A DNA stretch of 64,000 nucleotides. Origin: an uncultured Alphaproteobacteria bacterium (GTDB lineage: Bacteria; Pseudomonadota; Alphaproteobacteria; HIMB59; GCA-002718135). Shown piece after piece: positions 17,880 through 27,734 of this stretch (position 1 is its first letter; every line of letters begins with the position of its first letter). The notes beneath the pieces are model-generated. The model saw only the letters and a list, made by a program, of their open reading frames with translations. It was not told the origin of the DNA and searched no databases. The position numbers were made by a program, and so were the translations under genes. The DNA is taken from assembly GCA_902610845.1 (NCBI GenBank), contig CACLXJ010000005.1:1-64000 (forward strand). Direction: 5' to 3'.

Positions 17880-19649
17880 TTAATAATATAACTTCTCTGT
17901 AACTTCTTTAAGCCAAATACGCTCTTTTGGGTCTAAATAATCTTTCAATTTCTGATAAACTTTATAATGATAAGAGTTTAACCATTCTAACTCATCAAAT
18001 TTAAGCATCTCTATATTTATGAGATCTCTATCAATAGGGCACCATGATATATTCTCAAAGAACAATCTCCTATCAGATTTTTCTTTAACAAGTATTAGAT
18101 TTTCTGTTCTTATTCCATATTCATTTTCCTTATAATATCCTGGTTCATTTGAAATAATCATTCCAGGTATTAATTCTATACTTTCAAACATTGATTTCTT
18201 AGCTATTCTTTGCGGTCCTTCGTGTACACTTAAAAAACTTCCAATACCGTGACCTGTCCCATGATCATAATCTAAATTAATTTCTTGCAGACTTTTTCTT
18301 GCCAGATAATCAATATCAGTTCCTTTTGTGCCCTTTTCAAAAACATGATTTGATAAGGCTATATGACCTTTAAGAACCCTCGTAAATCTATCTTTTTGTT
18401 CTGTTGTTGGTTTACCTAAAATTATAGTTCTTGTTATATCTGTTGTTCCATCAGAATATTGACCCCCCGAGTCAACAAGGTAAATATTATTTTCGGAGAA
18501 AGATGATTTACCTTCTTCAGTAACACGGTAATGAGGAAGGGCTGCATTTTTATCAATTGCTGATATTGTATCAAAAGATAGAGAATGAAATAATTTATTT
18601 TTTCTTCGAAGATTTTCTAAATGATGTGCAACACTTATTTCATCATTTGATTTAGGATCCATGATATTTTTTAACCAATAAATATATTTGGTAATACTAA
18701 CACCATCTCTTATATGTGCTTTTTTTGCTCCATCTAGTTCAGTTTCATTTTTGATAGCTTTTAACAAAATACATGGATTTGCTAAATTTTTAGTACTTAT
18801 TTTTTGTTTTCTTAAAAGATCTAAAAAATAATAAGTGGTGGAATTAAAATCTAAACCAATTGATTCAGATGAATTAATATTATTAAAAATTGATCCAATG
18901 TTTTCAATTTTATTAATATTTATTAATGTTTGGATTTCTTTTTTTAGTATTTCTGGCATTGCAGACTCTTTAATATACAAAGAGTGCTTATTATTTTTTG
19001 AAATTAAAAGATAAGAATAAAGTAGTGGTGTATATTCAATATCACCTGCTCTTAAATTTAATAGCCAAGCAATATTATCAAGACCAGAAATAAAGTAATG
19101 ATCAATTTCATTTTGATTTAAAAATTTTTTTAAAGTATCTAATTTTTCATGTCTGCCCTGACCAGCAAAACTTGTTGGGTGATCAAATATATCTGTATAC
19201 TGAGTTTTTGGTTGATTTTCCCATATTAAATCAACTAAATTTTTATCTATTAGTTGGAGTTGAGATGTTGAATTCTCTAACATTTTTTCCACTTTTTCAA
19301 TTTCTATAATTGAATGAAGAGTTGGATCTAATGCAATTTTATATTCTTCTTCTAATAAAATTTTTTCTAAATCTGTCCAAAAGTTATTTAAATGTTTTGC
19401 CTGAATTTCTTTGGCATTAATTTGAGTATTCGCTTGAAAAGTATATCGTCCATCGACATATAAGAAGGCATCTGTTGGCATTATAATTGCTCTTCCTGCT
19501 GAACCAGAAAAGTTTGTTATAAAATTTAATCTTTCTGCATTTGGAGAAATATACTCATTTAAATATTCATCACTTCTATTAATAACAAAAATATCGATAT
19601 CTTTTTCTTTTAATAGATTTTGTAATTTTTTTAAATTTGATTGATTCAT
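17880..19649 (-). CDS. Aminopeptidase P family (M24) protein
   Basis: NLRAGDIEYTPLLYSYLLIS; LVDSGGQYSDGTTDITRTI; HGTGHGIGSFLSVHEGPQ; ISNEPGYYKENEYGIRTENLI. Confidence 0.94.
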   Translation of the reverse strand: MNQSNLKKLQNLLKEKDIDIFVINRSDEYLNEYISPNAERLNFITNFSGSAGRAIIMPTDAFLYVDGRYTFQANTQINAKEIQAKHLNNFWTDLEKILLEEEYKIALDPTLHSIIEIEKVEKMLENSTSQLQLIDKNLVDLIWENQPKTQYTDIFDHPTSFAGQGRHEKLDTLKKFLNQNEIDHYFISGLDNIAWLLNLRAGDIEYTPLLYSYLLISKNNKHSLYIKESAMPEILKKEIQTLININKIENIGSIFNNINSSESIGLDFNSTTYYFLDLLRKQKISTKNLANPCILLKAIKNETELDGAKKAHIRDGVSITKYIYWLKNIMDPKSNDEISVAHHLENLRRKNKLFHSLSFDTISAIDKNAALPHYRVTEEGKSSFSENNIYLVDSGGQYSDGTTDITRTIILGKPTTEQKDRFTRVLKGHIALSNHVFEKGTKGTDIDYLARKSLQEINLDYDHGTGHGIGSFLSVHEGPQRIAKKSMFESIELIPGMIISNEPGYYKENEYGIRTENLILVKEKSDRRLFFENISWCPIDRDLINIEMLKFDELEWLNSYHYKVYQKLKDYLDPKERIWLKEVTEKLYY

Positions 19650-20611
19650 TATAACTTATTAAATAAACTTAAATCGATATTACCACCAGAAATCATAACT
19701 ATAATTTTTTTATTTTTGATATCAATTTTATTATTTAATACTGCAGCTGCTGCAACTGCTCCTCCTGGCTCCACAACTATTTTAAGTTGTTCAGCTAGCA
19801 AAATTATAGTTTTTGTTACTTCTTCATCAGAAACACTTAATCCTCCTTCAAGATTATTTGAATTAATTTGAAAAGTTATATTACCAGGTTGTGGTGCCAA
19901 TAGTGCGTCACAAAAAGATTTAGCATTTTTTTTATTTTCTATAATTTTACCAGCTTCTAAAGATCTTTTTGTGTCATCAAATTCATTAGGCTCCACAGAA
20001 TATGATCTTATATTTGGATAGATATGCTTTAAGTATGTTGATGTTCCTGCAATAAGACCTCCACCTCCACAACAACATAAATACAGATCAGGTTCAATTG
20101 ATTGCTCTTTCAAATCATTTACAATTTCGATAGCTGCAGTTCCCTGACCAGCAATTATATCTTCATCATCATAGGGTTTAATTAAAGCTCTATTATCCTT
20201 CTTTTGAATTTCATTTCCTATCTCTTCTCTACTTTGAAAGTAAGTGTCATATAATATTACCTCTGCTCCATATTTTTTTGTATTTTCAATTTTTATTTGA
20301 GGTGCAGTTTTAGGCATTATTATTTTTGCACTTAAATTATTTTGAGAAGCTGAAAAAGCAACTGCTTGTGCGTGATTGCCTGAAGAGTAAGCAACTACTC
20401 CATTTTCTGAAATATCATTTAAAGATTTTAAGATTTTATGGGTTGCTCCTCTTAACTTAAAAGATCCAGTGCTCTGAAGATTTTCAAGTTTAAAATATAT
20501 TTCTGAATTTAATAAATTATTTATGTAATCATTTGATACAAGTGGAGTTTTGATTATTTTCTTATTTATAAGATTATAAGCTTCTTCGATTCTTTTATGA
20601 TTTAATGTCAT
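19649..20611 (-). CDS. Threonine/serine dehydratase (PLP fold type II)
   Basis: LENLQSTGSFKLRGA PLP-lysine motif; AYSSGNHAQAVAFSA; CCCGGGGLIAG. Confidence 0.9.
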   Translation of the reverse strand: MTLNHKRIEEAYNLINKKIIKTPLVSNDYINNLLNSEIYFKLENLQSTGSFKLRGATHKILKSLNDISENGVVAYSSGNHAQAVAFSASQNNLSAKIIMPKTAPQIKIENTKKYGAEVILYDTYFQSREEIGNEIQKKDNRALIKPYDDEDIIAGQGTAAIEIVNDLKEQSIEPDLYLCCCGGGGLIAGTSTYLKHIYPNIRSYSVEPNEFDDTKRSLEAGKIIENKKNAKSFCDALLAPQPGNITFQINSNNLEGGLSVSDEEVTKTIILLAEQLKIVVEPGGAVAAAAVLNNKIDIKNKKIIVMISGGNIDLSLFNKL

Positions 20612-20777
20612 TTAAAGTATATATATTTTGTTTGCACTATTTCTTATTCTAAAATTTTAAAAATTTATATCAAATTATTTTAATTAAGAATAATTATAAA
20701 ATTATTAATTTTCTTTATAGTATTAAGGTTTTTTTAGTCTGTCTTTAAAGTTTAGATTTTTAATATATTTTGATTAT

Positions 20778-21080
20778 ATGTACATTGCTATGAACAGATT
20801 TAAAATTATACTTGGAAAAGAAGTTGATTTTGAAGAAATATGGAAATCTAGAGAAACTCATCTCGAAAAAGTTCCTGGATTTAAAAAATTTAATTTAATT
20901 AAAGGTAAAACTACTGAAGAATATGCCCTTTATGCATCACATAGTATTTGGAATAGTGAAGAAGATTTTATTAATTGGACTAAATCAGAAGAATTTCGAT
21001 TGGCCCATAAAAATGCTGGCAATAATAAACATTTATACCTTGGACACCCAGAATTTGAAGGTTTCAAAAAAATACTGTAG
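20778..21080 (+). CDS. ABM-domain protein, heme-degrading monooxygenase-like (IsdG/HmoA-like)
   Basis: MNRFKIILGKEVDFEEIWKSRETHLEKVPGFKKFNLIKG...SIWNSEEDFINWTKSEEFRLAHKNA. Confidence 0.75.
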   Translation: MYIAMNRFKIILGKEVDFEEIWKSRETHLEKVPGFKKFNLIKGKTTEEYALYASHSIWNSEEDFINWTKSEEFRLAHKNAGNNKHLYLGHPEFEGFKKIL

Positions 21081-21688
21081 TGAAAAAAATATTTATTGTC
21101 TTTGGGCATCATAACATTAGTGGTTCTTTTAATTCACAAATAAGAGACACTTTTATAAATGAAGCTGAAAAACTAGGTCATACAATTGATTTAGTAAATT
21201 TGTTTGATGAAAAAGAATACTTACCTTTCTATAATTCAAATTTTAATCCTCCTCCGAAGCTAGTTATTGATTACAGAAACAGATTAGAAAAATGTGATAT
21301 AATGTTTTTAATAGGCTCATGTAATAACCTAAGATTAAATTCTATTTTAGAAAATTGGGTAGATTGGGTTTTGCATCCTAAATGGTTTTTTTCCTATAAA
21401 AGCATGATGCCTAATAGCAGATTCTTTAAAAATTATGGTTACACTGTTCCAGGAGCAATGAAAGGAAAACTAGGAATTGTTTCTATAACTTATGGTGGGC
21501 CAATGATTAGTTATTTTAATTTTTCTATTTTTGATAATATCCCTTATAGAAGAATTAAAAAAGCTGTTTTCAATTTAGGTGGAATGAAAACTAAATATAT
21601 AAGATTTTATTCTGTACTACCAGGTATTTCGAAGACAAAATTTAACACACACATGCATCGTGTAAGGAAATTGGTTAATAGTTTATAG
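21080..21688 (+). CDS. NAD(P)H-dependent flavodoxin-fold oxidoreductase
   Basis: GTG start overlapping upstream stop; KIFIVFGHHNISGSFNSQIRDTFINEAEKLGHTIDLVNLFDE; ILENWVDWVLHPKWFFSY; MKGKLGIVSITYGGP. Confidence 0.78.
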   Translation: MKKIFIVFGHHNISGSFNSQIRDTFINEAEKLGHTIDLVNLFDEKEYLPFYNSNFNPPPKLVIDYRNRLEKCDIMFLIGSCNNLRLNSILENWVDWVLHPKWFFSYKSMMPNSRFFKNYGYTVPGAMKGKLGIVSITYGGPMISYFNFSIFDNIPYRRIKKAVFNLGGMKTKYIRFYSVLPGISKTKFNTHMHRVRKLVNSL

Positions 21689-21722
21689 TTAAAAATAAAT
21701 ATTAAATTTAATGTTATTAATA

Positions 21723-22286
21723 TTAATCCCAGATAGTTACAAAGTCCTTATTATCCAGTTCAGGTATTTTTGAAGCCTCGACCTCAGGTGTTCCAACATA
21801 TAAATAACCTAATACTTCATCATCTTTCTCAAGTGATAGTTCAGAAGATATATGTTCGTTTCTCTCAGTTGAATATTTTCCTGTTCTCCAATAAGCTCCA
21901 TAACCTAAATCGTGCAAAGCAATTAAAATATTTTGTGCTGCAGCAGCTGTGGATTGAATCTGTTCTAACCTTGGAACATTAGGTTTTTCGTGATTGATTT
22001 TTGCTATTACGACAATAATCATTGGAGATCTCATTGTCAAAGCTGCAATTTTACTCTCTCTTTCTTCATCTAACTCTTCAGTTTTTTTTGTAGATTCAAT
22101 AAATGCTTTTCCTAATTTTTTTCTACCATCACCTACAACTTCTATAAATCTCCAAGGTCTCAACCATGAGTGGTCTGGTGCTCTAAGAGCGGCCTGATAA
22201 ACATTTTCCATTTCTTCTTTGGAAGGGTATGGCTCTGCTAACTTTGATATTGATCTTCTTGAAAGAAGAGTTTTCATGGTTTCCAT
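21723..22286 (-). CDS. Nitroreductase family protein
   Basis: METMKTLLSRRSISKLAEPYPSKEEMENVYQAALRAPDHSWLRPWRFIEV; QNILIALHDLGYGAYWRTG (YdjA-like). Confidence 0.9.
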   Translation of the reverse strand: METMKTLLSRRSISKLAEPYPSKEEMENVYQAALRAPDHSWLRPWRFIEVVGDGRKKLGKAFIESTKKTEELDEERESKIAALTMRSPMIIVVIAKINHEKPNVPRLEQIQSTAAAAQNILIALHDLGYGAYWRTGKYSTERNEHISSELSLEKDDEVLGYLYVGTPEVEASKIPELDNKDFVTIWD

Positions 22287-22365
22287 AATGTGTAAAATAT
22301 TGGTAATTTAATGAATATCAATCAATTTTTTAAAAATAAATTTAAAAAAACTTTATAAAAACTAT

Positions 22366-22956
22366 ATGTTAAATATGTTTAAAAATATTTTGAAACTCAT
22401 TGTTTTTTCTATTTTTCTATCTAAAAGTTCATTTCTTCATGCTAGTGAAAGTAAGGCAATGATTTTAGATAATCTCAGCAACCCTGGTGTAAGCTCTCAA
22501 GGCCAAAATTGGGCTTTTTTTACTGATGGAGTAATGGGTGGATTATCTCAGGGTAAAGCGATCATATCAAAAGTTAATGATGTTAATTGTTATCATATGA
22601 CAGGAGATGTCACGACTGAAAATAATGGTGGTTTTATTCAAATAAGAAATCAATTAAAACCTTCAATATCGACAGAAGAGTTTGAGGGTGTTTATTTTAA
22701 AGTGTTTGGTAATAATGAAGAGTATTCAATTCATGTAAGAACCGCTTTGACGATGGCACCATGGCAATATTATAAATATAGTTTTAAAACTAATTCTGAA
22801 TGGACAGTAATAAAAGCACCCTTTAGTAAATTCAAAAAATCAAATGCTTATCAACCAAAAAAATTAGTTGGTCAGAATATTAAGACATTAGGTTTGGTTG
22901 CTGGATTTAAAGATTTTCAAGCAGATATTTGCTTATCAGAAATTGGCTTTTATTAA
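22366..22956 (+). CDS. CIA30 (NDUFAF1-like) family protein with signal peptide
   Basis: WAFFTDGVMGGLSQGKAII; GGFIQIRNQL; hydrophobic N-terminus LKLIVFSIFLSKSSFLHA. Confidence 0.82.
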   Translation: MLNMFKNILKLIVFSIFLSKSSFLHASESKAMILDNLSNPGVSSQGQNWAFFTDGVMGGLSQGKAIISKVNDVNCYHMTGDVTTENNGGFIQIRNQLKPSISTEEFEGVYFKVFGNNEEYSIHVRTALTMAPWQYYKYSFKTNSEWTVIKAPFSKFKKSNAYQPKKLVGQNIKTLGLVAGFKDFQADICLSEIGFY

Positions 22957-23687
22957 TAATCTATTTTCATTAAATATAATCCTTCAGGTGGCGCAGTAAC
23001 TCCTGCATATTCTCTTTTTTTGGATTGAATAATTTCTGAAATAGATTTTTCTATTTTATTTAAGCCTATGTCAACTAATGTGCCTACCATAATTCTAACT
23101 TGAGAATGTAAAAAAGATTTAGCTGAGATTAAAAAATTTATTTCATCATGATTAAAATTTACTTCCAACGAATTAATAGATTTAATTGGTGATTTGGATT
23201 GGCAATTTATTGATCTAAAAGCAGACAAATCGAATTTACCTATAAATTGATGTGATTGTTTTTTTATTTTTTCAGTGTCAATTTTTTTATGTACACACCA
23301 AACTTTGTTTTGCTCTAACGTAATTGGCGATCTTCTATTTAAGATTTTGTACTTATACCATCTTAATTTAGCTGAAAATCTAGAATTAAAATCTTTGTCA
23401 ACTTCTTCAGCATGTAAAATAGATATGGGTTGTGGTCTTAGATAATGATTGATGCCATCTCTAATAGTATCACTATCAAAATGTTGTTCTATTTCAAAAT
23501 TAGCTACTTGCCCTCTTGCATGAACACCTGCATCAGTTCGACCAGCCCCAAAAAGTGTTATTTTTTGTTTTGATAGTTTTTCTATTGCCTCTTCAACCAA
23601 TTGTTGAATCGAAGGACCATTTTCTTGACGTTGCCAACCAACATAATTAGTACCATCATATTCTAATGTTATCTTGTAGTTAGGCAT
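22953..23687 (-). CDS. truA: tRNA pseudouridine(38-40) synthase
   Basis: YKITLEYDGTNYVGWQRQ; LFGAGRTDAGVHARGQVANF; SFLHSQVRIMVGTLV. Confidence 0.96.
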   Translation of the reverse strand: MPNYKITLEYDGTNYVGWQRQENGPSIQQLVEEAIEKLSKQKITLFGAGRTDAGVHARGQVANFEIEQHFDSDTIRDGINHYLRPQPISILHAEEVDKDFNSRFSAKLRWYKYKILNRRSPITLEQNKVWCVHKKIDTEKIKKQSHQFIGKFDLSAFRSINCQSKSPIKSINSLEVNFNHDEINFLISAKSFLHSQVRIMVGTLVDIGLNKIEKSISEIIQSKKREYAGVTAPPEGLYLMKIDY

Positions 23688-24603
23688 TTATTATATCATT
23701 AATCTTAAAGCTATAACCTCGAAGAAAATCATCTTTAGAAATAGCATTTTTGCCTTCTCTTTGTAAAATTAGTGGCTCTATACTTCCGTCATTACAACCA
23801 ATATCAAAACTATCATTAATAATCGTTGATGGATTACCATTAGAATTTGATTTTCTTGCTTTAATAATCTTAATTCTTTCATTTTGTATAGTGAGCCAAG
23901 CACCAGGTTTAGGTGCATGAGCTCTTATAAGATTTAAAACTTCATTTACTGATTTATTAAAATTAATTTTTCTATTTTCTGAAGAAATTTTATTTGCATA
24001 TGTTGCATCATTATCATCCTGCTTTGAATAAATTACCTTTTTATCAAAAATTAGAGGAATAGTTTCAACTAATAATTTTATTCCAGCCTCAGTTAATTTT
24101 TGACTCAATTCATTTTTATTACAACTGTCTTCTATATCTACTTTTTTTTGATTAATAATTGGTCCAGCATCTAATTTTTCGATTAGCTGTATTATTGATA
24201 TGCCAGTCTCTTTATCGCCATTCATTAAAGAATGCTCAATAGGGGCTGCACCCCTCCATCTAGGTAACAAAGAGACATGGATATTGATACAACCAAATGG
24301 TGGTAAATCTAAAATATTTTTTGGCAATATTTTACCATATGCCATGACAATAATTAAATCAGGATTTAATTTTTTCACTGTCTCAATAGTATCTTTATCA
24401 AACGTATTTGGACTAAAAACCTCAATTTTGTTCTTACTTGCAAGTTGATGGACTTCAGATTCAATTATTTTCATTCCTCTAGATTTCTTTTTTGGGGGTT
24501 GTGAAAATACTGCGGAAATTATAAAATTATTTTTAATTAAAGCTTCAAGATATTCAGAGGCTATTTTTGGCGAACCCATAAAAATTATTTTCTTATTATT
24601 CAT
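23680..24603 (-). CDS. fmt: Methionyl-tRNA formyltransferase
   Basis: KIIFMGSPKIASEYLEALI; CINIHVSLLPRWRGAAPIEHSLMNGDKETGISII. Confidence 0.96.
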   Translation of the reverse strand: MNNKKIIFMGSPKIASEYLEALIKNNFIISAVFSQPPKKKSRGMKIIESEVHQLASKNKIEVFSPNTFDKDTIETVKKLNPDLIIVMAYGKILPKNILDLPPFGCINIHVSLLPRWRGAAPIEHSLMNGDKETGISIIQLIEKLDAGPIINQKKVDIEDSCNKNELSQKLTEAGIKLLVETIPLIFDKKVIYSKQDDNDATYANKISSENRKINFNKSVNEVLNLIRAHAPKPGAWLTIQNERIKIIKARKSNSNGNPSTIINDSFDIGCNDGSIEPLILQREGKNAISKDDFLRGYSFKINDIINA

Positions 24604-25112
24604 TATTTTTTGTTTTTTAAAAATTTTTGTACTTTTTTGATCATTATATTCCTTTTTAATGAAGAAAGATAATCTACAAATAACTTTCCAGAAAGATGAT
24701 CAATTTCATGTTGTAAAATTCTTGATTCCACTCCACTCACTTCTTTTTTTATTTGTTTGTTATTTTCATCTAGGTACTCGACTACTATATTTTGAGGTCT
24801 CTCAATTTCTGCAAATTGTTCAGGAAGAGATAAACAGCCCTCTTCCATAACAATTTTTTCTTGAGAATAAGAAACAATATTTGGATTAAATAGTGAATAT
24901 TGAGTTTCTTTTTTAGTCTCTTGATCTACAAAAAATATAGTCACAATTTGTTTTAGAATTCCAATTTGATTTGCTGCTAGACCTACACCTGGTGCTTTTA
25001 TCATTATTTGCATCATTTTTTTGGCAATTTCTTTTTCCGTACTTCCAACAGATTGAATTTTATCTGCTTTTTGGCGTAATAGTGGATTTGGGACGTAAAG
25101 TAATTTATCCAT
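24603..25112 (-). CDS. def: Peptide deformylase
   Basis: PGVGLAANQIG; EEGCLSLP; ILQHEIDHLSGKLFVDYLS. Confidence 0.97.
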   Translation of the reverse strand: MDKLLYVPNPLLRQKADKIQSVGSTEKEIAKKMMQIMIKAPGVGLAANQIGILKQIVTIFFVDQETKKETQYSLFNPNIVSYSQEKIVMEEGCLSLPEQFAEIERPQNIVVEYLDENNKQIKKEVSGVESRILQHEIDHLSGKLFVDYLSSLKRNIMIKKVQKFLKNKK

Positions 25113-25117
25113 TCAGT

Positions 25118-25717
25118 TTATGTAATTTTTCTTCTAGATTGAAATGCTGTATTTAATGTGTTTTCATCTAGGTAATGTACCTCTCCACCCATAGGAATAC
25201 CTTGTGCAAGTCTTGTTACATTCAAATCTTTAAATTTTTCTAGTTTATCTGCAATTACAAAAGATGTTGTTTGTCCTTCCATAGTTGTACTTAAGGCAAG
25301 AATAATTTCTTTAACATTATTTGTATCAATTCTGTTTAGCAGATGTTCTATTTTCAATTCATCAGTTCCTATACCTTGAATTGCTGATAATGAGCCACCT
25401 AGAACATTATAGAGACCTCGATAAAACCCTACTTTTTCTAGAGTCCACAAATCTGACACGTCCTCAACGACACAAATAGTTGTTTTATCTCTTTTAGGAT
25501 TTGCACAGATATTGCATGGATTTACCATATCTATATTTCCACATTCTGAGCACTCAATAATTTTATTATAAGATAAGTTTAAACTCTCAATTAAAGGAGA
25601 TAGATTTTTATCTTTATTTTTTAATAAAAAAAGAGCGATTCTTTGAGCCGATCTTCTTCCTAATCCTGGAAGTTTTGAAATATCGTTTATTAATTTATCT
25701 ATTGGGGATTGCTCCAT
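25118..25717 (-). CDS. recR: Recombination protein RecR
   Basis: LPGLGRRSAQRIALFLL; C4 zinc finger; VTRLAQGIPMGGEVHYLDE. Confidence 0.96.
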   Translation of the reverse strand: MEQSPIDKLINDISKLPGLGRRSAQRIALFLLKNKDKNLSPLIESLNLSYNKIIECSECGNIDMVNPCNICANPKRDKTTICVVEDVSDLWTLEKVGFYRGLYNVLGGSLSAIQGIGTDELKIEHLLNRIDTNNVKEIILALSTTMEGQTTSFVIADKLEKFKDLNVTRLAQGIPMGGEVHYLDENTLNTAFQSRRKIT

Positions 25718-25719
25718 TT

Positions 25720-26043
25720 TTAAAAGGGAAGTTTCATTCCTGGAGGTAACGGTAGGCCTCCTGTGAGATTTTTCATTTCTTCTTGGGCTGCAGCTTCTCC
25801 TTTTTCTTTAGCATCATTTATTGCAGCAACGATCAGATCTTCAAGTATTTCTTTCTCTTCTTGTTTGATCAAGCTATCATCAATTGAAATTCTTTTAAAT
25901 ATACCTTTTGCTGTAGCTGTTACTTTAATAAGGCCTCCTCCAGAAGTACCCTCAACTTCAATATCATTTAATTTATTCTGTGCTTCAGCCATTTTTTTTT
26001 GCAACTGTTGAGCTTGCTTCATCATATTACCTAGATTAACCAT
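25720..26043 (-). CDS. YbaB/EbfC family nucleoid-associated protein
   Basis: MVNLGNMMKQAQQLQKKMAEAQNKLNDIEVEGTSGGGLIKVTATAKG; between recR and dnaX. Confidence 0.96.
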   Translation of the reverse strand: MVNLGNMMKQAQQLQKKMAEAQNKLNDIEVEGTSGGGLIKVTATAKGIFKRISIDDSLIKQEEKEILEDLIVAAINDAKEKGEAAAQEEMKNLTGGLPLPPGMKLPF

Positions 26044-27731
26044 TAATTCTCCTTTTTCATCTTTGTTTGATTTATATCTGCGTCATTATCATTTATTTCA
26101 CCTAGTTCTGTAATAGCGTGAATTTTACTTTCAGGAAATTCTTTTAATATTTTTTTTACTTCTGGATGATTTTTCATTATTTCAATTTCTTTTTGTTGAT
26201 TAATAATATCTTCATCGTGTAAACTTTTTCCAAGATTGCTTGAAGATGAATGTATCTGCCATATTCTTCCTGTCCATTTAGAGATTAATTTAGCAACAGT
26301 TCTATTGAAGCCAGTGTCATTAACTTTGGATGTATTTAAGGTAACTTCTCCTTCTTTAAAAGAGACTAATTTTACATCATTGTACAACTTAGTGTGGAGT
26401 AATCCTTCTCTATTTTTAAAAAACATATCGACAAAATGTCTGAAGTCTTGAACATGTATTATATTTACATTTTCTTTTGGTGAAATATCTTTTTTATTTT
26501 CATTAAAGTTTAGAACTTTGTTACTTTCGTTAGATTCATTTTGTAGTTCAGGATTTTTTTTTAAGGGTTCTTTTTTTACTACTTCTTTGTCCATTTTTTT
26601 AATTAGATCTTCTGGGCTTGGACCATCATGTAAATAAATAATTCTTAAAATAATCATTTCTCCATGTTGGTATAAATGAGAGCTATTTTGTAATTCTTGA
26701 TAACCTTTGAATAAAATTTGCCATATAATATTCAGATTATTTAATGTCATTTTTGATGACAATTCAGCTCCTTTATTTCTTTCAAATTCAGGAACATAAA
26801 TGTCATCTTTTAAATCTGGTGCTATCTTTATTTGAACAAGGAAATGTACTACGTTTAATAGTTCATCAAATATCATTGCTATATCTGCCCCTAACTCATA
26901 CAACTCTTTATACTTATTGATTGAACCAAGGGCATCTCCTTCTAAAATAATTTCAATTAAGTTAAATATTTTTTCTCTATCAGCTAGTCCCAGCATACTT
27001 ATTACAGTTTGCGAATCAACTTTTTCATTTGGACTAGTTATTGCTTGATCTAATAGACTAAGACCATCTCTTACAGATCCATCTGCTGATCTTACAAGTA
27101 AAGAAATAGCATCTAAATCTATATCAATATTTTCTAGTTTGGAAATTTTTAATAAATGATCTGATAAAATTTTATTTTCTATTCTATGTAAATCAAATCT
27201 CTGACACCTTGATAAAACAGTTATTGGTACTTTTTTAATTTCTGTTGTGGCAAAAATAAATTTAACATGTTCTGGTGGTTCTTCTAAAGTTTTAAGCAGA
27301 GCATTAAATGCACTTTTTGAAAGCATATGAACTTCATCGATTATAAATATTTTATAATCACTGATAACGGGTTTGTATTTTACATTGTCAATTATTTCTC
27401 TGATATCATCAACGCCAGTATTCGATGCTGCATCAATCTCAATAACATCAAGATTACTATCCAAAGTTGTTGATTTGCATGAATCACAATTTCCACATGG
27501 TTCACAATTTTTTTTATCTCTATTCTTACAATTAATACTCATCGCTATAAGTCTAGCAGTGGTTGTTTTTCCAACACCTCTGACACCTGTTAGAATATAT
27601 GCGTGAGCTAACCGGTCATTATTAATAGCGTTTGATAGAATTTTAACTAATAATTCTTGACCAATTAAATCTTCAAATTTTTTCGGTCTGAATTTTCTAG
27701 CTAAAACTTTATATTTTTTTTCTTCTGTCAT
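26043..27731 (-). CDS. dnaX: DNA polymerase III subunits tau/gamma
   Basis: YKVLARKFRPKKFEDLIGQ; GVRGVGKTTTARLIA; zinc-binding Cys cluster; FIIDEVHMLSKSAFNALLKTLEEPPEHVKFIFATTE. ATG at 27731 (MTEEKKYKV) preferred to 27764, which falls in the SRP RNA. Confidence 0.95.
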   Translation of the reverse strand: MTEEKKYKVLARKFRPKKFEDLIGQELLVKILSNAINNDRLAHAYILTGVRGVGKTTTARLIAMSINCKNRDKKNCEPCGNCDSCKSTTLDSNLDVIEIDAASNTGVDDIREIIDNVKYKPVISDYKIFIIDEVHMLSKSAFNALLKTLEEPPEHVKFIFATTEIKKVPITVLSRCQRFDLHRIENKILSDHLLKISKLENIDIDLDAISLLVRSADGSVRDGLSLLDQAITSPNEKVDSQTVISMLGLADREKIFNLIEIILEGDALGSINKYKELYELGADIAMIFDELLNVVHFLVQIKIAPDLKDDIYVPEFERNKGAELSSKMTLNNLNIIWQILFKGYQELQNSSHLYQHGEMIILRIIYLHDGPSPEDLIKKMDKEVVKKEPLKKNPELQNESNESNKVLNFNENKKDISPKENVNIIHVQDFRHFVDMFFKNREGLLHTKLYNDVKLVSFKEGEVTLNTSKVNDTGFNRTVAKLISKWTGRIWQIHSSSSNLGKSLHDEDIINQQKEIEIMKNHPEVKKILKEFPESKIHAITELGEINDNDADINQTKMKKEN

Positions 27732-27734
27732 TAT

